From Myotis daubentonii (taxonomy: Eukaryota > Chordata > Mammalia > Chiroptera > Vespertilionidae): a stretch of 64,000 nt of DNA. Below the pieces are notes generated by a model. That model worked only from the letters and a program-made list of their open reading frames with translations. It was not told where the DNA came from and did no database searches. The translations under genes and the position numbers were made by a program. The DNA lies in contig NC_081842.1 of NCBI RefSeq assembly GCF_963259705.1, positions 37,909,796 to 37,973,795 on the forward strand. Reading direction: 5' to 3'. This document shows, in pieces, positions 22,203-34,770 of this stretch. Numbering within the stretch: the stretch's first letter is position 1; every line of letters starts with the position of its first letter.

Positions 22203-22336
22203 GTGTGAGAGAGGCACATGTACTGGTTACCTTCCATACCCCCAAACCAAAGTATGTGCCCTTGATGGGGACTCAAACCAGAGACCCTTCAGTCTGTGGG
22301 CTAATGCTCTATTCACTGAGCCAAACAGGGCAGTGC
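22020..22336 (-). mobile_element. VES SINE with GGA/GA expansion and target duplication
   Basis: Antisense VES of the older type ('gagacccttcagtctgtggg', 'actgagccaaacagggcag'). A 15-bp duplication, agctgtaatcagtat with one mismatch, flanks it at 22005-22019 and 22337-22351. Confidence 0.93.
22073..22199. repeat. (GGA)n then (GA)n compound microsatellite
   Basis: About 24 GGA units (22073-22141) switch abruptly to about 29 GA units, inside a VES SINE. The apparent poly-Gly, poly-Ser and poly-Pro frames are products of the repeat. Confidence 0.98.
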
Positions 22337-22351
22337 AGCTATAATCAGTAT

Positions 22352-23349
22352 CAACAAAATTAGACCCTAGTAGATTTGCACAAAAGCAGTCACATTCTAA
22401 ATATCATTTAGGAAAATCAAAGCTATCTTATACATCTTTAAAGAAATTTCAGATCTTTAATACCAAACAAATGGTTGTCTTTAAGGTTAGCTTCCACACA
22501 AGGAAAGCAACATTATGCAGCCAAAGAAAGGGAATTCTCTTCACAAGGTACGATTGGGAGGTAGGTCTGTGACCCTGCCTCCAGCAGGGAGGCTGCTCAA
22601 ATAATGATTCTAAATGGATTATGATCCTTGTGGATGAGGAGGTCATAAATTGAGAGGAAGACTTTGTAGCTAAATTTTTTTTGCTAAATGAGGGGAGGCA
22701 AGATGTCTCCTGTGAACTCAGAATGGGAATTTCAGCAACTCTAAACGTTTTGATATCTGAATAGCTTAGAGAAATACTTTACATCGCTATGAAAACCAAC
22801 CAGACATGTATAACAAAAACAAAGGTAAAATTTTTCTTTTCCCTTTTTGCTTTCTCTTTTCAACATCTTTAATCATCTATGTAAATAAGACTGGTAGAAA
22901 CTTCAGTGTTCATGATTATATAAACATAGGAAGGGACGATTCTACAATAGAAGAGTGTATATGATTATGTAGTTACCAGTAAGTGTGAAAAAAATCTGTG
23001 GCTAAAATATTATAATAAGGTACAATCTAAAAAAATCTTGAAAAGGCAATATTCTTTATTTTTTTTTCTTTTTCTCTTTTTACCTCCCACATTATATTTC
23101 CCCTATAAGCTGACTTCACACAAGCTATTTAACTTTGTCTCCAATATATGCCATACAAAACCTGCCTCTCTTGTTTGGCTCTCATCCACTTCCCACTTCA
23201 TTCTGTTTCCTTTTTCTAGGATGTGATTCTGCTCCTTCCCACCTGTTCACCAATACAATGACCACCAATTTTTCAAAGCCCAGCTCTATTCTTATTGCTT
23301 TAGGAAACTTTTTTTGATTATTTTAAATAATCAAAATTAGGGAAATAGG
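22352..23349. other. Unassigned AT-rich DNA
   Basis: No recognised repeat or gene; a T-rich run at 23055-23080. Confidence 0.4.
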
Positions 23350-23500
23350 AAAAATGTAGACTGTGATGTGAAACTTGTCTTGGTTCAAATCCTTTCTTAT
23401 TTACCAACTAACCTCACTTAACTGTTCTCAGTCCCAGTTTCCTCATCTTTGGAATAATAGTGCGTCATAGAATTTTGTTCTTATGAAACATAATAATAGT
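23350..23500 (+). mobile_element. MIR SINE fragment
   Basis: Sense MIR-like: 'cttggttcaaatcctttctt', 'aactgttctcagtcccagtt', 'tcctcatctttggaataata'. Confidence 0.55.
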
Positions 23501-23619
23501 AACAATTCTTATTGAAGATTTCTTATTGTTCTTATTTCTCATTTCACCTTCAGTTATAACTATATAGTTTAGATCTAGTTTTTCAATTCTGGTTATGATG
23601 AACTAATATGTGTTACTCA

Positions 23620-25285
23620 CCCTCCAAAGATTATAAAACTAGGAAAACCATATGAAGCAAGTGTTTCCAGTCTTTGGACAGCATATAATACAGGACTGTG
23701 ATCAGTGACAGAAGTGATACATGTGGGGCTAAGTCTGTATTAACCAGGTCTTTTTTCATGGGGGCATTGTCAAAATTATAGTCCCAGGTTGTTGAGGCCA
23801 AAGAGAGTAGTCTTATAAGATGTAGAAAACAGAGACCATAGTTTGAGGCTGCTGAAGCAGTTGAAATTTGAAGAGCAAGGCAGTGAAAAAAGGGTACATG
23901 CCAGAGAAAAACCTCTAGATATCTGCACTGGGGTTTTCTTGAGTCTTTGGCTGACTACTGTGTACATATAAGACATGACTTTATGATGTCTGGCAGAGAA
24001 TGGCTACTGGGATTTGTGACTGGACAGTGTGATTCTCAAGATTTCACTCTGCAGGGAGATCTTAGAGTACAACTGATCAGATTAAAACTTGGGAATTTAC
24101 CTGAAACTGCAGAAAGGCCTTGCTTTATAAATGGTAAGGCCTACTCCAGGGCCAACCTAATAAAATCTAAATATAAGTCTCAACAGAATCCACAAATAAT
24201 TTAATTCACTAGCAATACAAAACTTGTAACTTTAAAGAAGACAACAAAAATCTAGAATCTCAACAAAATTGCTAGATATGTGCAGAAACAGGAAGATGTG
24301 ACCCATAACAAGGAGAAGAGCCATCAATAGAAGTAGATGTAGAGATATGACAGATTCTGGCATTAGCTGTCAAAGATTTGAATACCATTTTAAATTTGAT
24401 AATTAAAAAAAGCAAGTTAGATATGTGTAAATAGATGAGGCAACAAAGCAACGAATGAAAGTCATAAAAAAGGAACCAAACGAGAATTCTAGAATAGAAA
24501 CATGTAAAATCTGAAAGAATAATAATTGAATGGGCTTAACACTACAAAGAAAATCAATGAAGTTGGTGTGTAAAGGAACTTATCTAAAATGAAGCAAAGA
24601 GAGAATAAAGGACTGAACATTAATAACTAGGTCCTCAGTGGCCCATGAGATAATATTAAATGATCTGAACCTATATCTAATTAGAGTTATAGAAAAAGAA
24701 GAAACAGATTTTGGAGCAAAAAAACATTTGAACAGATAATGGCAAACACCTACCAAATTTGATTAAAAAATTAATTCCAAGATCCAGGAAGCTCAAAGAA
24801 ATTGAAGGAGGATTAACACCAAAAAGACTATACCTAGTCAATTCATAGTCAAATTGATAAAAGAAAACCTAAATATTAAAAGAAAATCTTAGGAGTATAC
24901 AGAGAAAACCAAGATTACCTTTCATCAATCAAAGGTAAAAATGAATATGGGCTTCTCCTAAAAAACGAAGCAATCAGAAGGTAATGGGGTAACCTCTCTA
25001 ACATGTCTAAAGGGAAGAACTGAATCAATCTAGAATTCTATGTGTAATAAAATTATCTAGAATAGGCAAATCTAATATAGAGTGATGAAAATCAGAACAG
25101 TGGTTACCTCTGGAGAGTGTGAGGGTAGGGATTGATTGGGGTGGGGCAGGATGGAACTTTCTGGAGTGATGGAAGGATGTCTAACTTTTTAGGGATGTGG
25201 CATTTCCAGAGATGTATGCATTTTTCAGATTCATAAAAACGGTACAAGCTGCATAAATTATATCTCAGTAAAGTCCATTTTTAAA
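23620..25285 (+). mobile_element. L1-lineage LINE fragment, HAL1-like layout
   Basis: The middle (24600-24900) has L1-type text ('atatctaattagagttatag', 'ccaagatccaggaagctcaa') and the right end has an L1 3' UTR signature ('gaacagtggttacctctgga', 'tcataaaaacggtacaagct', 'tatatctcagtaaa'). The step from the ORF1-side region to the 3' UTR takes only a few hundred bases with no ORF2, which suggests HAL1 (a half-L1) or a deleted L1. No usable frame. Confidence 0.6.
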
Positions 25286-27179
25286 TTTAAATCGCTATCA
25301 CATAGTATTTTAGTATGCTTTAAAATAAATATTGCTAAAATAAATATTGCTTTGCTTTTAAATACATACATTTACAAAGTATATAGGTCAGCACCTACAT
25401 GTTTTGCAGAAATTCCAGGCACATATAAGCTGTGTGTCTATGTTTTAACAAAGTGAGGTTCATAGTATTGTAGCTGCAAAATGCATAATTATTGATTAAT
25501 AAGGAATTTTAAAAAATCATCTTACTCTATTTTATGTCATGTAGAATTTTATTAGATATGTGGGTTAGTAAGAGAGAAGGTGTTGAGGTAGCAATTTTAG
25601 ACAAGTTAACAATTAAGGCCTTTATAAATGTACTAGGTGGCAAGTATAATATTTTTGGAATAGAGGCATGTCTTACTCATGTTGAGATCTTTCTATGTCT
25701 AATATTGCTGGAACATATTAGAGACTTGGTTTATAGCTAGCTTTTATGGCAAACTCTGATTAGGAAGATCAAATATTATACTTTATTTTTGCAAATTTCC
25801 TTTTATGTGTCCCAAAGTTATGTTTTAAATTATATAAATTGACCCTCAAAAAGCAGACCCAGGTTTGAAGCAGGGAAACTTAAATTGAACATCACTAAGA
25901 AACACTTTCTTATAATTTGGTTTCTTAACTCAAGGAGTGTGATTTAGCTTATTCTATTTCTTAGAATTCTTGAAAGAGTTAGAACCTGTTTCCATGAAAT
26001 TGGCCTGAATATTTCCCTGGTCTTAGGATTGAGTATAGTATGTGAAAGGAAGAGGGAAGAGAATTAATACGCTGATACATGTTGAGTATGAAAATGTTAT
26101 TTCCAGTTCTCTCACCCCTTATTCAATACATGTTTACTAGAAAATGAGCTATAAATAAGACAATGTAGTCACTGCTAGGGTCATAAAAATGAACAAAGGA
26201 AAGTTTTGTCCTCTAAGAGATCATGGATCAGTGGAAAAAAAACAACAGAGATGAATAAATGAATAGATGATTCATCACTGTCAATTCTATGATTTGTATA
26301 GATTAATTTCTGTATTAATAGTTATTATCATGTGTAGGTGGTCTATCTGGTACTTCACAGATATGACACCAATTATACCCTCAAAGTCAGGATTCTCATT
26401 TCAGAGCAGTGGAAACCCACATACAATAATGCAATGGATGTGTATTTATTATATGTATATTTTGTTTAAAAACAACACATGCGTAAAGTTAAAATCGTGT
26501 TAAAATATATACATTTTACCTCGTATTCTCAGTTCCCACCTTAAGAGCAATGTAAATGCATTTTTCTGTGAACGCATTCTTTATTTTTATATAAATTAAA
26601 GCACACTAAATACCGTTTTAGACCTGACCGTTTTCACCCAACAACATACCCAAGGTACTTTCCATGATAGTAGGTACATATGCTTTTGCCTTTTTTTTTT
26701 TTTAATGACTACACAGTTTTCAATACATATGTTGGAGTTTTGAGAGGAATCAATAAATAGTACTTCCCTTCCCTTGCCCCCTGTTTCAGGTTCTGAACAA
26801 TTTGAGAATGAAACAAATGATGGCATATGGAGGCCACAAATTATATTATTGCAGATAGAGGCCAGATCAGAGGCTGGGATTTTATGTAACTAGTCAGGCA
26901 GGCTTGTTAAACCTGAACCTGTATGTGTGGAACCCATCTGTGCAGCATAACAGCTCACAAAATGAAAAGGGTGAAGCTGAGCCAAGACCTACACTCAGAA
27001 ATGTTGTGCTGCTTTCCCAGGGGTGGAGTGACTTAAGGCAGAAGGGAGGCTATTGGGATGCTAAAACATCCATTTCCATGGAAGCCTGGAGTGGGAAAAA
27101 GACATCTCTCTCTGACAGCATGGATGGAGCACCCCTAATTTAGCTGCTCCCTTACTGATGGAAGTTTAGGTTACTTCCA
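25286..27179. other. About 1.9 kb, mostly unassigned
   Basis: A weak L2-like segment near 26120-26230 ('ttgtcctctaagagatcatg'). Frames up to 79 codons (26904-27143) resemble nothing known. Confidence 0.4.
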
Positions 27180-27565
27180 TTCCTGCTATTGGTCATAAAG
27201 CTTACGATTCTCCTTTTATACAAAAGGAAACAGGTTCCAGGAGGTTATGTGTTTAAGGTGAGGGCTAGTGAGTGGTAGAGCCAGACTCTGACTCACGTCT
27301 GACTTTGAGTCCAGGTCTTTCCATTTCCGCAACCCCTACTCCTCCCCCAATTACTAACGTCTGTATGAAAAGTCAGTAGAACTCTATGAGTCAATTTTTA
27401 GTTAAATCCTCTTATTGGTTCCTTACAAGCCCAGTGTAAGGTGGTTGAGGTAGGACTTATTTTCTCCATTTCACAGAAAAGTAAACTGTTTCAGAGAGGT
27501 TGTTCCTTCCATACCTAGCATCACTAGTTAATGGCGAGGTTTAAGACTCAACTTCTATTTTTCTC
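27180..27565 (-). mobile_element. Two antisense MIR SINE fragments
   Basis: 27180-27320 ('ggaaacaggttccaggaggt', 'gtggtagagccagactctga') and 27410-27565 ('ctccatttcacagaaaagta', 'tttcagagaggttgttcc'). Confidence 0.6.
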
Positions 27566-27739
27566 ACTTTAGATCCTTCTCCTCCATCTTTGAAGGCCTG
27601 GAACCAGGCAGTGAAGGATGGAGCTCAGACCAAGAGGGAGCAGTGTGGTCAAAGGCATGCTGGTGGGAAAAGGCGGTATTTGCTACAGGGGTGACAGAGG
27701 GTCTCCCTTCAATGTGTAGGTTGTGTCCCTCCCAGACAT

Positions 27740-27862
27740 ACTGTGTATGTTCTGTGCATCAGAACTGCCTGGGAAATGTGAAAATACAAATTCCTGTGCC
27801 CCGCTCAGACTTACTGACTGTAAGGGAGAAAAATCAGGAATCTCAGCTTGAGCAAGATACCT
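27740..27862. mobile_element. MER5-like hAT MITE fragment
   Basis: The text 'gtgcatcagaactgcctggg' and 'aaatacaaattcctgtgccc' follows the MER5A core. Ends are not preserved. Confidence 0.55.
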
Positions 27863-29270
27863 AGTTCACCTACCATTCTTTAGCTGAATTAACTCGGGGG
27901 GCCGCAGGGGGAGGGAGAGTTAAGACCCCACTGACTCTTAGCCAGCTCACATGCAGCACAATCTGATTATAAGGATTAAATGAGATGATATATGGAAAAA
28001 CTTGCCCTTTAGATTCTTCATAAATATTACTTCCTTTCTACTTACAGTATTTTTTTCAAAATTTTTTCAAAAATCTTCCCCTTCTCCACCTGTGACTTCT
28101 CTGAAAAGCAGTCTCTTGGACTCCTTTGTCTTCCCATTGCTGAGGCTTGAAGTCCCTGCTGCAGGAAAGAGCACAGTGTCCAACAGGACAGCACTTGCCT
28201 TAATCAGGCTGCTACAGGGACAGGTCCTGTTGCTCTGCTTGTTCTATAAGATCCATGGAAGGAGGTGAGCAAAGCACAATTACCCTTGTCCCTTCTCAGA
28301 GGACTTGTGCGTGATTCATTAACAAAATGTTACATTAAAAAGGTTTGCATCGAAATGGATTTTGCTTGTATTCCCTAGATGTCTGGGAATGAACCAGACT
28401 GCAGTAGGAGAGCTTTATAGGTAGGGCTCTTCTTATTTCCCTGGATACCTTCATTCTTTCTGTCTTCAGTCTACACTGTGTCTACCAGGGCCCACCTGAG
28501 CAGCTCTCCAGGTAGGGGTCTTTCTCCCTCCTGCCTTGGCCCCAAACCTGGCATCACCTATGTTCCCTACCCTCAGCGTCCTCCTTTTAAAAGAGAATTG
28601 GATTAAGAATAGCTCCCAAAGGGGGTTCATACTAGTAACCAGCTGGGTATGTCTTTTGAAAGGAGGCTTTTCAAGTCCTAAAACAAAATTAAAAAGAAAA
28701 GTAGAAATGTTGTATATATTAGAAGTTTGAGGATGGCATCAGGGGAGAGGGTGAGGTTCAAAGGAAACCAAAGACTATTTAAGAGATTACAAAGCCTGCT
28801 GATGGATGAGCTGCTCTCCAATGTAGTCATACCTTTACAAGGCAGAGAAGCAAGGTGCACATGAATAGCAAGAGACAAATATTCTTATGGAAACAATGTG
28901 AAGAAATTTTTAAAATCACAATTGTACTAGATATATGGTCCTAGAAATTATACTTTCAATTTTGCAAACCCTTGTACAATGGACCTGAATTTTTATCTTA
29001 TACAAAATAATTCACTCACCATGAACAATAATTTTAAAAGAAAATAAGAATTACTGTTTTGTTATAACAAGGACAATACACATTTGTACTTGAATATTTA
29101 GAAAATATGAGCAAAAGGAGGAAATAAAAAGCACAGTTTCCAGAGACAATCACTGTGTATACTTTGATGTATATCTATCCACTCTTTTCTCTATTCATTG
29201 AGTCAAAGTACAGTAGTCAAAAATGCAATCATAATACACAGAGTTTTATTTTGCTAAAATCATATGGCAT
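27863..29270. other. Unassigned DNA
   Basis: Includes a short G-rich run at 27893-27916. A frame at 28002-28268 (88 codons) is unrecognised. 28990-29270 is AT-rich. Confidence 0.4.
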
Positions 29271-29705
29271 ACACTAGTGCTTCTCAAACTTTAGTGTGCA
29301 TAGGAATCACTCAGGGACTTTGTTGAAATGCAGATTCTGCCCCTCGCTGGTTTGGCTCAGTGGTTAGAGTATCAGCCCAAGAAGCTGAAGGGTCTTGGGT
29401 TTGATTCCGGTCAAGGGCACATACCTTGATTGCAGGCTCGATCCTGGTAGGGACACATGCTGGAGGCAACCGATTAATGTCTCTCTTACATTGATGTTTC
29501 TCTCTCTGTGTCTCTCCCCCTACCTTCCACTCTCTCTAAAAATCAATGGAAAAAAAATATCCTCTGGTGAGAATTAACCAAAAAAAAAAAAAAGAAAAAA
29601 GAAAGAAAAAAAAAGAGGAAATGCAGATTCTGACTTTGTAGGTCTGGGGTGGGGCCTGAGACTCTGCATGTCTAAGAATCTCCCAGAGAATAACCATGTT
29701 GCTGG
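29271..29705. mobile_element. MER5A-type hAT MITE split by a VES SINE
   Basis: Left part 'agtgcttctcaaactttagt' with 'gtgcataggaatcactcagg' to 29339, right part 'ggtctggggtggggcctgag' from 29633. The flanking halves join into one MER5A-like element once the VES and its duplicated target are removed. Confidence 0.75.
29340..29617 (+). mobile_element. VES SINE with target duplication
   Basis: Sense VES: 'cctcgctggtttggctcagt', 'ttgattccggtcaagggcac', 'ggaggcaaccgattaatgtc', tail 'ctctaaaaatcaatgg' then a long A-rich tail. A 15-bp duplication, gaaatgcagattctg, lies at 29325-29339 and 29618-29632. Confidence 0.96.
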
Positions 29706-31579
29706 CCAGGAAAACGTAGCAGGTATGTACACCATTCTTTGTCATTACTGATTCCTTACCAACATATTATTAATCACTGCAAGAATTCTCTTATACCTCG
29801 TATATAACTTAACAACACCATGATATTAGCTAGTTAGGTTTATTCCTTTATTTTTATTGTATTATAGATGAAATAAAATTCCTTTGAGGCAATTTCTTTG
29901 AAATGGAAGTGCTTCATCAAAATTATTTCACATTTCAAGGCATTTCATACATATTGCCAACTGACTGTTAGGGGGTGGGGAATGCAGTTTTGAAAAGTCC
30001 TGACCTTAAATTTTTTTCAGCTTGTCACCTTATTCTTTCCCTAGGGAGAAATCGTTCCCGTCTCCATGGTAACCCCACTGCTTTCTCTTGTATCTTTCTC
30101 AGTTTTCTATTACTGGTGTTTGCTGACAAGGGTGTCTGCCTGTAGCTGGCCATGTATTAACCTCAGTGCTGAGCACAGTGCCAGACACTCAAGAAATGCT
30201 AGAACAGTGAAGAGTGAAATGAAAGCATATGTCTTTCGATATGTAAATACTTGGGAAGGCCTCATAGTGGGGCAGTATCAATTTCTTTTCTAATACGTTA
30301 GATACTTTGACCTCTAATTCAAACACACACAAAATTATTTGCTGCTTCATATGGAAAATCACCCACAATAGCTTTTGTTATTAAGCTATTTTCTTTTATA
30401 AAGCAGCCACGTCTATGCATAGCTTTTTACAGTTTCAGAGATATGTACAAGAAAACCTGTGGGCTCTTATTATCCTGCTTAGGGCTTTATTTAATAACAT
30501 CACATAATAATGCTCATATAATATTGCTCATGATATAATAAGACTCATATAATATTTTGAAAATCTATCCCAGGTGTATTGTGTACTTATAATTGTTCAT
30601 CGAGGATTTTTTTTTGCATCGTTATTGAGTTTTTAAAATATTGCCCTAAACATTATTTATTTTGATTATCTGGTTGTTTTTTCTTTTGCACTCCTTGAAC
30701 TTTGCACCCAAAGTGGGCACCTCATTTGCCTCACCCTAGTTCTGGTCCTAGAGGTTAAGTGTAACAAGATTTTTGAGTAGGGAAGTGAAACTTAAAAGCA
30801 ATTTTGCACATTTCAATTAATACAGCTTAATCAAAAAACATGTGATTGATGTATTACTTGTGTATTTATTTTCTTCTAGCTGTTCATATCTAATCAGGCA
30901 TCTATTCAATCACTGTACCTGTGGGTGTGGCAGGAATAGGTGCTTGCTTTCTGCAGGCAACAAAAGGAAACATTTTTGAGACAGAGCCATTCATACCAAT
31001 ACTTACCTATACTAATTCATGGTTATCCCTCTTGTTCGAGTACTTACTCAAGAAATATTTTTGTCTCTGTTGTCTGATAGCTAAGTGCTACGATAGCTAA
31101 GTGCCATGTATGAAAAACAGTGAGTAAAATGTGATATTTATGTTCAAGTTGCTCACTATTTGATAATCACACTGAGAAGGAGTTACATCCAGGGTTTCAA
31201 TGGGAGCAGAGAGGAAAGGCAGGACACCTGGAATTCAGGGAAGATGTCTTGTCATGCTAAATTGACTCTTCCAAAAGGAGTGGACTTCAAGCATCTGTTG
31301 TCTCTCTCCCCCGACCCCCCACCCCCTCTCAGTTATCCTGGGAGGACTTTGATGCTCTGGCCAATGCTCATTTAATCTAAGTTAAGTTTTATAAAACAAA
31401 ACCTGGAGTGTATTTGTACGAGCAGGAAGTAACACTGTATTGAAGCCCATATGGAACCATATGTAGGTTGAGAATCACCATGTCTGCTGAATTATGTTAT
31501 CACTGACATTTGAAGTTGTCATTGGCCAGCAGCTGCTATTCCCAGCAATAGTAAATCACATTCACATTTTTATAAGAAA
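29706..31579. other. Mostly unassigned AT-rich DNA
   Basis: A sense L2 3'-end-like tail at about 30150-30205 ('gagcacagtgccagacactc'). Near 30680-30760 there is a segment reminiscent of an ancient LINE end that I cannot name. No gene seen. Confidence 0.4.
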
Positions 31580-32321
31580 CTAGGGGCCCAGTGCACAAAT
31601 TCATGCACCTTGAAAAGAACTGTGGGCCGCAAGGCTGCGGTAGGCACAGGGGCGGGACATGGCCCATCCTCTGTGCCCCTGCCCAGCCTCTCCCACCTCA
31701 GCCCCCAGTCTCCTGTCTGCTTGCCGCCCCGCTCCCGCTTCTGCCACTCCCATGCACTGATAGCGCTGGCCCCACTTGCACCCGCTGACAGCGCAAAGCG
31801 ATTGAGGCTGGTGCCAGAAGCAGGTGCAAATGGGGCCAGTGCCATTAATGGGTGTGAGCCACAGCTGCTGCCTCAATTGCACCTCAGGAGCAGGGGGAGG
31901 TGGAGAAGCCCTCAGGGGCAATCAGGGCTGACAGCCACTGCTTGTATCCGCTGATGGCACAGAATGATCGGAACTGGCGCCAGGTATTGGCAGCAGGTGT
32001 GAGCTGCGGCTCTGGCTGTGGGTGCAAGCAAGGTGGGCGCCGGAAGCAAGTGTGAGTGATGGGCAGGACCACAGTGCGTGGGAGCAAAGAATTTTCAGTA
32101 GTCACCAGAGGCTCGCCCCAATGACAGCAACCAGCGCCCTGCCTTGGTCTGGCACCCCCACTCACCTGCTCCACCATCCCGCCATGGCCAATGCATGCCA
32201 TGTTCTGCACATGCCCCCTGGTGGTCAGTGCATGTCATAGCGACTGGTTGTTTGGTTGTTCGGCTGTTCCGGTTGTTCCACCATTCAGTCTATTTGCACA
32301 TTAGCCTTTTATTATATACGA
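31580..32321 (-). mobile_element. HeliBat-type Helitron with GC-rich interior
   Basis: Reverse orientation. CTAG at 31580-31583 with hairpin 'gtgcacaaattcatgcac'. The 5' end at the right is 'tatttgcacattagcctttt' then 'attatatacga'. Host A 31579 and T 32322. The interior is GC-rich with open frames on both strands (up to 114 codons), unrelated to other Helitrons here except near the 5' side, where it has the 'ccccctggtggtcagtgcat' segment found in several others. Confidence 0.92.
32211..32224 (-). promoter_or_regulatory. CTCF-core-like motif (one mismatch) in a Helitron
   Basis: Reverse complement ccaccagggggcat fits the CTCF core CCASYAGRKGGCRS except at the last base. Sequence match only; binding not shown. 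Confidence 0.4.
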
Positions 32322-32439
32322 TGGTATTATGGCTTTTCCAAAGAACTCATTTTTAATAGAGGCACAAGTCATCACCTGCACTATATATAGGAAGGGTATG
32401 GATTTTTTTTATTATTTCTTTTTGGCTATTTTAATTTAT

Positions 32440-32700
32440 TTCAAAATATTTATTGAATGTTTACTGTGTACAAATGAATAAGCCCAAATCCCCATCTTCA
32501 AGGAGCTTAAAATCCATTTGGTGAAAAACATGTCTGTGATTATCTAGAGCTCAAAGCCAATGTCCCTTGTGTGAAGTCTAGATATAAGTCCTGTGAATGG
32601 GAGTGAGGGGAGGCACCACTAAGTTGAGACGTGATGGGGAAGAGAGAGGACTTTGTAAAGAAGGGGGCATTTGAATTGGGTTTTGTTTGCTGTGCATGTT
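32440..32700 (-). mobile_element. L2 LINE fragment (antisense)
   Basis: Antisense L2 3' end: 'aaatatttattgaatgttta', 'catcttcaaggagcttaaaa', then 'gcatttgaattgggttttg'. Confidence 0.6.
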
Positions 32701-32827
32701 GTGTTTTGTTTTGTTTTAGGAAGTAAAATAAGGAAAGGCACTCAATGCTAGGAAAATAGCATAGGCCCGAGAATCATGAAAATAAATGCCAGTTTGGGGA
32801 ATTGAGAAGTTATTAGGTGTTGCTGTT

Positions 32828-33030
32828 GATCAGTGCTTCTTAATCCTGGATTTATGTTGGAATCACTGGGGAGCTTTAAGAATACTGGTGCCTGAGTTTC
32901 ACCCCCTCCACCCCAGCCCCCAAAACTCTGATTTAGCTGGTTTTTGGTATGGCTTATGCATAGAGATTGTTCAAAGATCCCCAAATTATTCTAATGTACA
33001 GCTGAGCTTGAGAATCTCAGCTATAATGTG
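32828..33030. mobile_element. MER5A-type hAT MITE
   Basis: From 'cagtgcttcttaatcctgga' through 'ggaatcactggggagcttta' and 'aaactctgatttagctgg' to 'agcttgagaatctcagc'. The ends are weakly complementary. Confidence 0.7.
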
Positions 33031-33689
33031 GTGCTATAAGGCAGAAAAAAAGGAAAATAAAAAATATTTTCCTTGAGCTGAAATATCCTTGTGCTGCAAT
33101 TCATACAAAGGAGCACAGAAGATTTAAAAGAATATATAACCATTAAGTCCTATGTGGAAAAAAAAGTAAGGGTCAGGGATTCTAATTTACAGTTATAAAT
33201 GAAACAAGATAGTCAAAGGAGGCTTGCAACTATTCCATGAGAAAGAACAGGGTTTGAGGTTAAGGAGAGTGGATTTTGATTAAAGAAGCAAGGGGATGTT
33301 AATGAAAAAGGAGTCAGTACTTTGGTTTTTCTAATGGCTGGCTTTGGCTTGAATTCTGAACGTATGAAAACTTCATCTAAAACTGCTCCTTTTCCCCTTT
33401 CTTTCCATCAAATACCAATGTGTATATCGGATGGGTACACGCAAAGGGAAGTGAGCTGATGAGGCAGGCGGGCTCTTCGCAGAGTGGATGGAGAGGAAGG
33501 ATGCAGCACTCTGACGTCCTGTCTCTCTCCATGACTCTGCCAGGCTCAGACTTCCCTGCATCTTGAATGACTTCTGCCTCCTCACCAAACTAGCCCAATT
33601 AATTCTGCCTCACAATCCCCACAGGGTCAGATGATGGTCTTTAGGAAACAAAATAAAATTTCCTCATCCAAAAGTTGGATAAATAAAAA
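33031..33689. other. Unassigned DNA
   Basis: No recognised repeat. A minus frame at 33373-33588 (71 codons) has no resemblance I can name. Confidence 0.4.
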
Positions 33690-34035
33690 TGCTCCAAGGA
33701 GAATCATTTCATTTCATTTATTTCATTTCATTTTTTCCATCACCATTTACCCCTCTAAGCCCTCTTCTACCTCCACCCACCCCTCTCTCCCACTTCAATC
33801 ACCACACCGTTGTCCATATCCATGAGTTCTCTCTTTTTTCCTCTTTTTTGCTCAAGTTTTCTACCCCTTCAACTCCTCCTGCCCAGCCCAACTTTCCCGC
33901 AACCCTCATGAGAGCTGTCTGCCTGCTCTCTGTCTATGAATCTGTCTCTATTTTGCTTGGTAGTTCAGTTTGTTCATTAAATTCCACATATGAGTGAAAT
34001 CATATGGTACTTGTCTTTCTTTGACTGGCTTAAAG
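33690..34035 (-). mobile_element. L1 LINE 3' UTR (antisense)
   Basis: Antisense L1: 'attaaattccacatatgagt', 'gaaatcatatggtacttgtc', 'tttctttgactggctta' at the right, and a long CT-rich stretch ('cccctctctcccacttcaat') toward the 3' end at the left. Confidence 0.85.
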
Positions 34036-34129
34036 CCAGTATTTCCTAACTTTCTTGGCTGTTCTCGCACTCTAACATGCTTTAAATCCACTCATTCATG
34101 CCACATTCTCCCTTTCCCAACCATGGGCA

Positions 34130-34235
34130 AATCCATCACACTTGACTGTGAAGTATGTAAGGGTCCAGATGACCATCATTGTTTTATTCTTGGTAACTAG
34201 TACAGTGCCAGGCATGTATCCAATAAATGCTGATT
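34130..34235 (+). mobile_element. L2 LINE 3' tail
   Basis: Sense L2 ending 'acagtgccaggcatgtatcc' then 'aataaatgctgatt'. Only the tail is recognisable. Confidence 0.55.
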
Positions 34236-34757
34236 AAAAAGATTATGTGTTTCCCAGCACCGAGTTCCTATTTTGTTTCCCTTTCTGCCTGTCTTTTCAA
34301 CATATGACCTCTGAGTAACACTTTAACATTTAGGTCCTGGGGTCTTGGTTCCACAGCATTTGACTAAAGGTCAAACCTTTTTGATGCTTAATTTTTTATT
34401 AATTTTCTGTCTTTCTACATTCCATAGTATCCTCCCATTTCATTCTGGTTCCCAAAATCAAAGAAAAATTTAATTTATAATTGTTTCTTTCTGTGGTATA
34501 TTCCTGAGCTCTAATAAGTGACCTGGGCCTTGTAGGAATTATATTAACATCAACTAATTAATTTACCTCTGAAACATTCCATGATGGAATGGCCCCTTTC
34601 ACTCAAGGGAACCATCTTCTACACATAATGAAGTGTCTTTGCCAATCACAATAAAATAATATATTAACCATGACATAGAAAGAATGAGCACATGTCTGGC
34701 TGTTTTTTTCTATTCTCACTATTTCTGTCCAGGCCCTACTCAATACCTGTTTTCTAA
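34236..34757. other. Unassigned AT-rich DNA
   Basis: Nothing recognised. Confidence 0.4.
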
Positions 34758-34770
34758 AGAGACAATTTCT

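Noticed and set aside
22032..22363. Poly-Gly, poly-Ser, poly-Leu and poly-Pro frames
   Set aside because: Direct translation of GGA and GA microsatellites in a VES SINE.
29340..29450. tRNA gene from A-box and B-box-like sequence
   Set aside because: It is the tRNA-derived head of a VES SINE; no cloverleaf acceptor stem or anticodon arm is preserved.
31601..32240. Overlapping GC-rich frames on both strands as captured exons
   Set aside because: Frames are open on both strands because of GC richness; no recognised protein motif.
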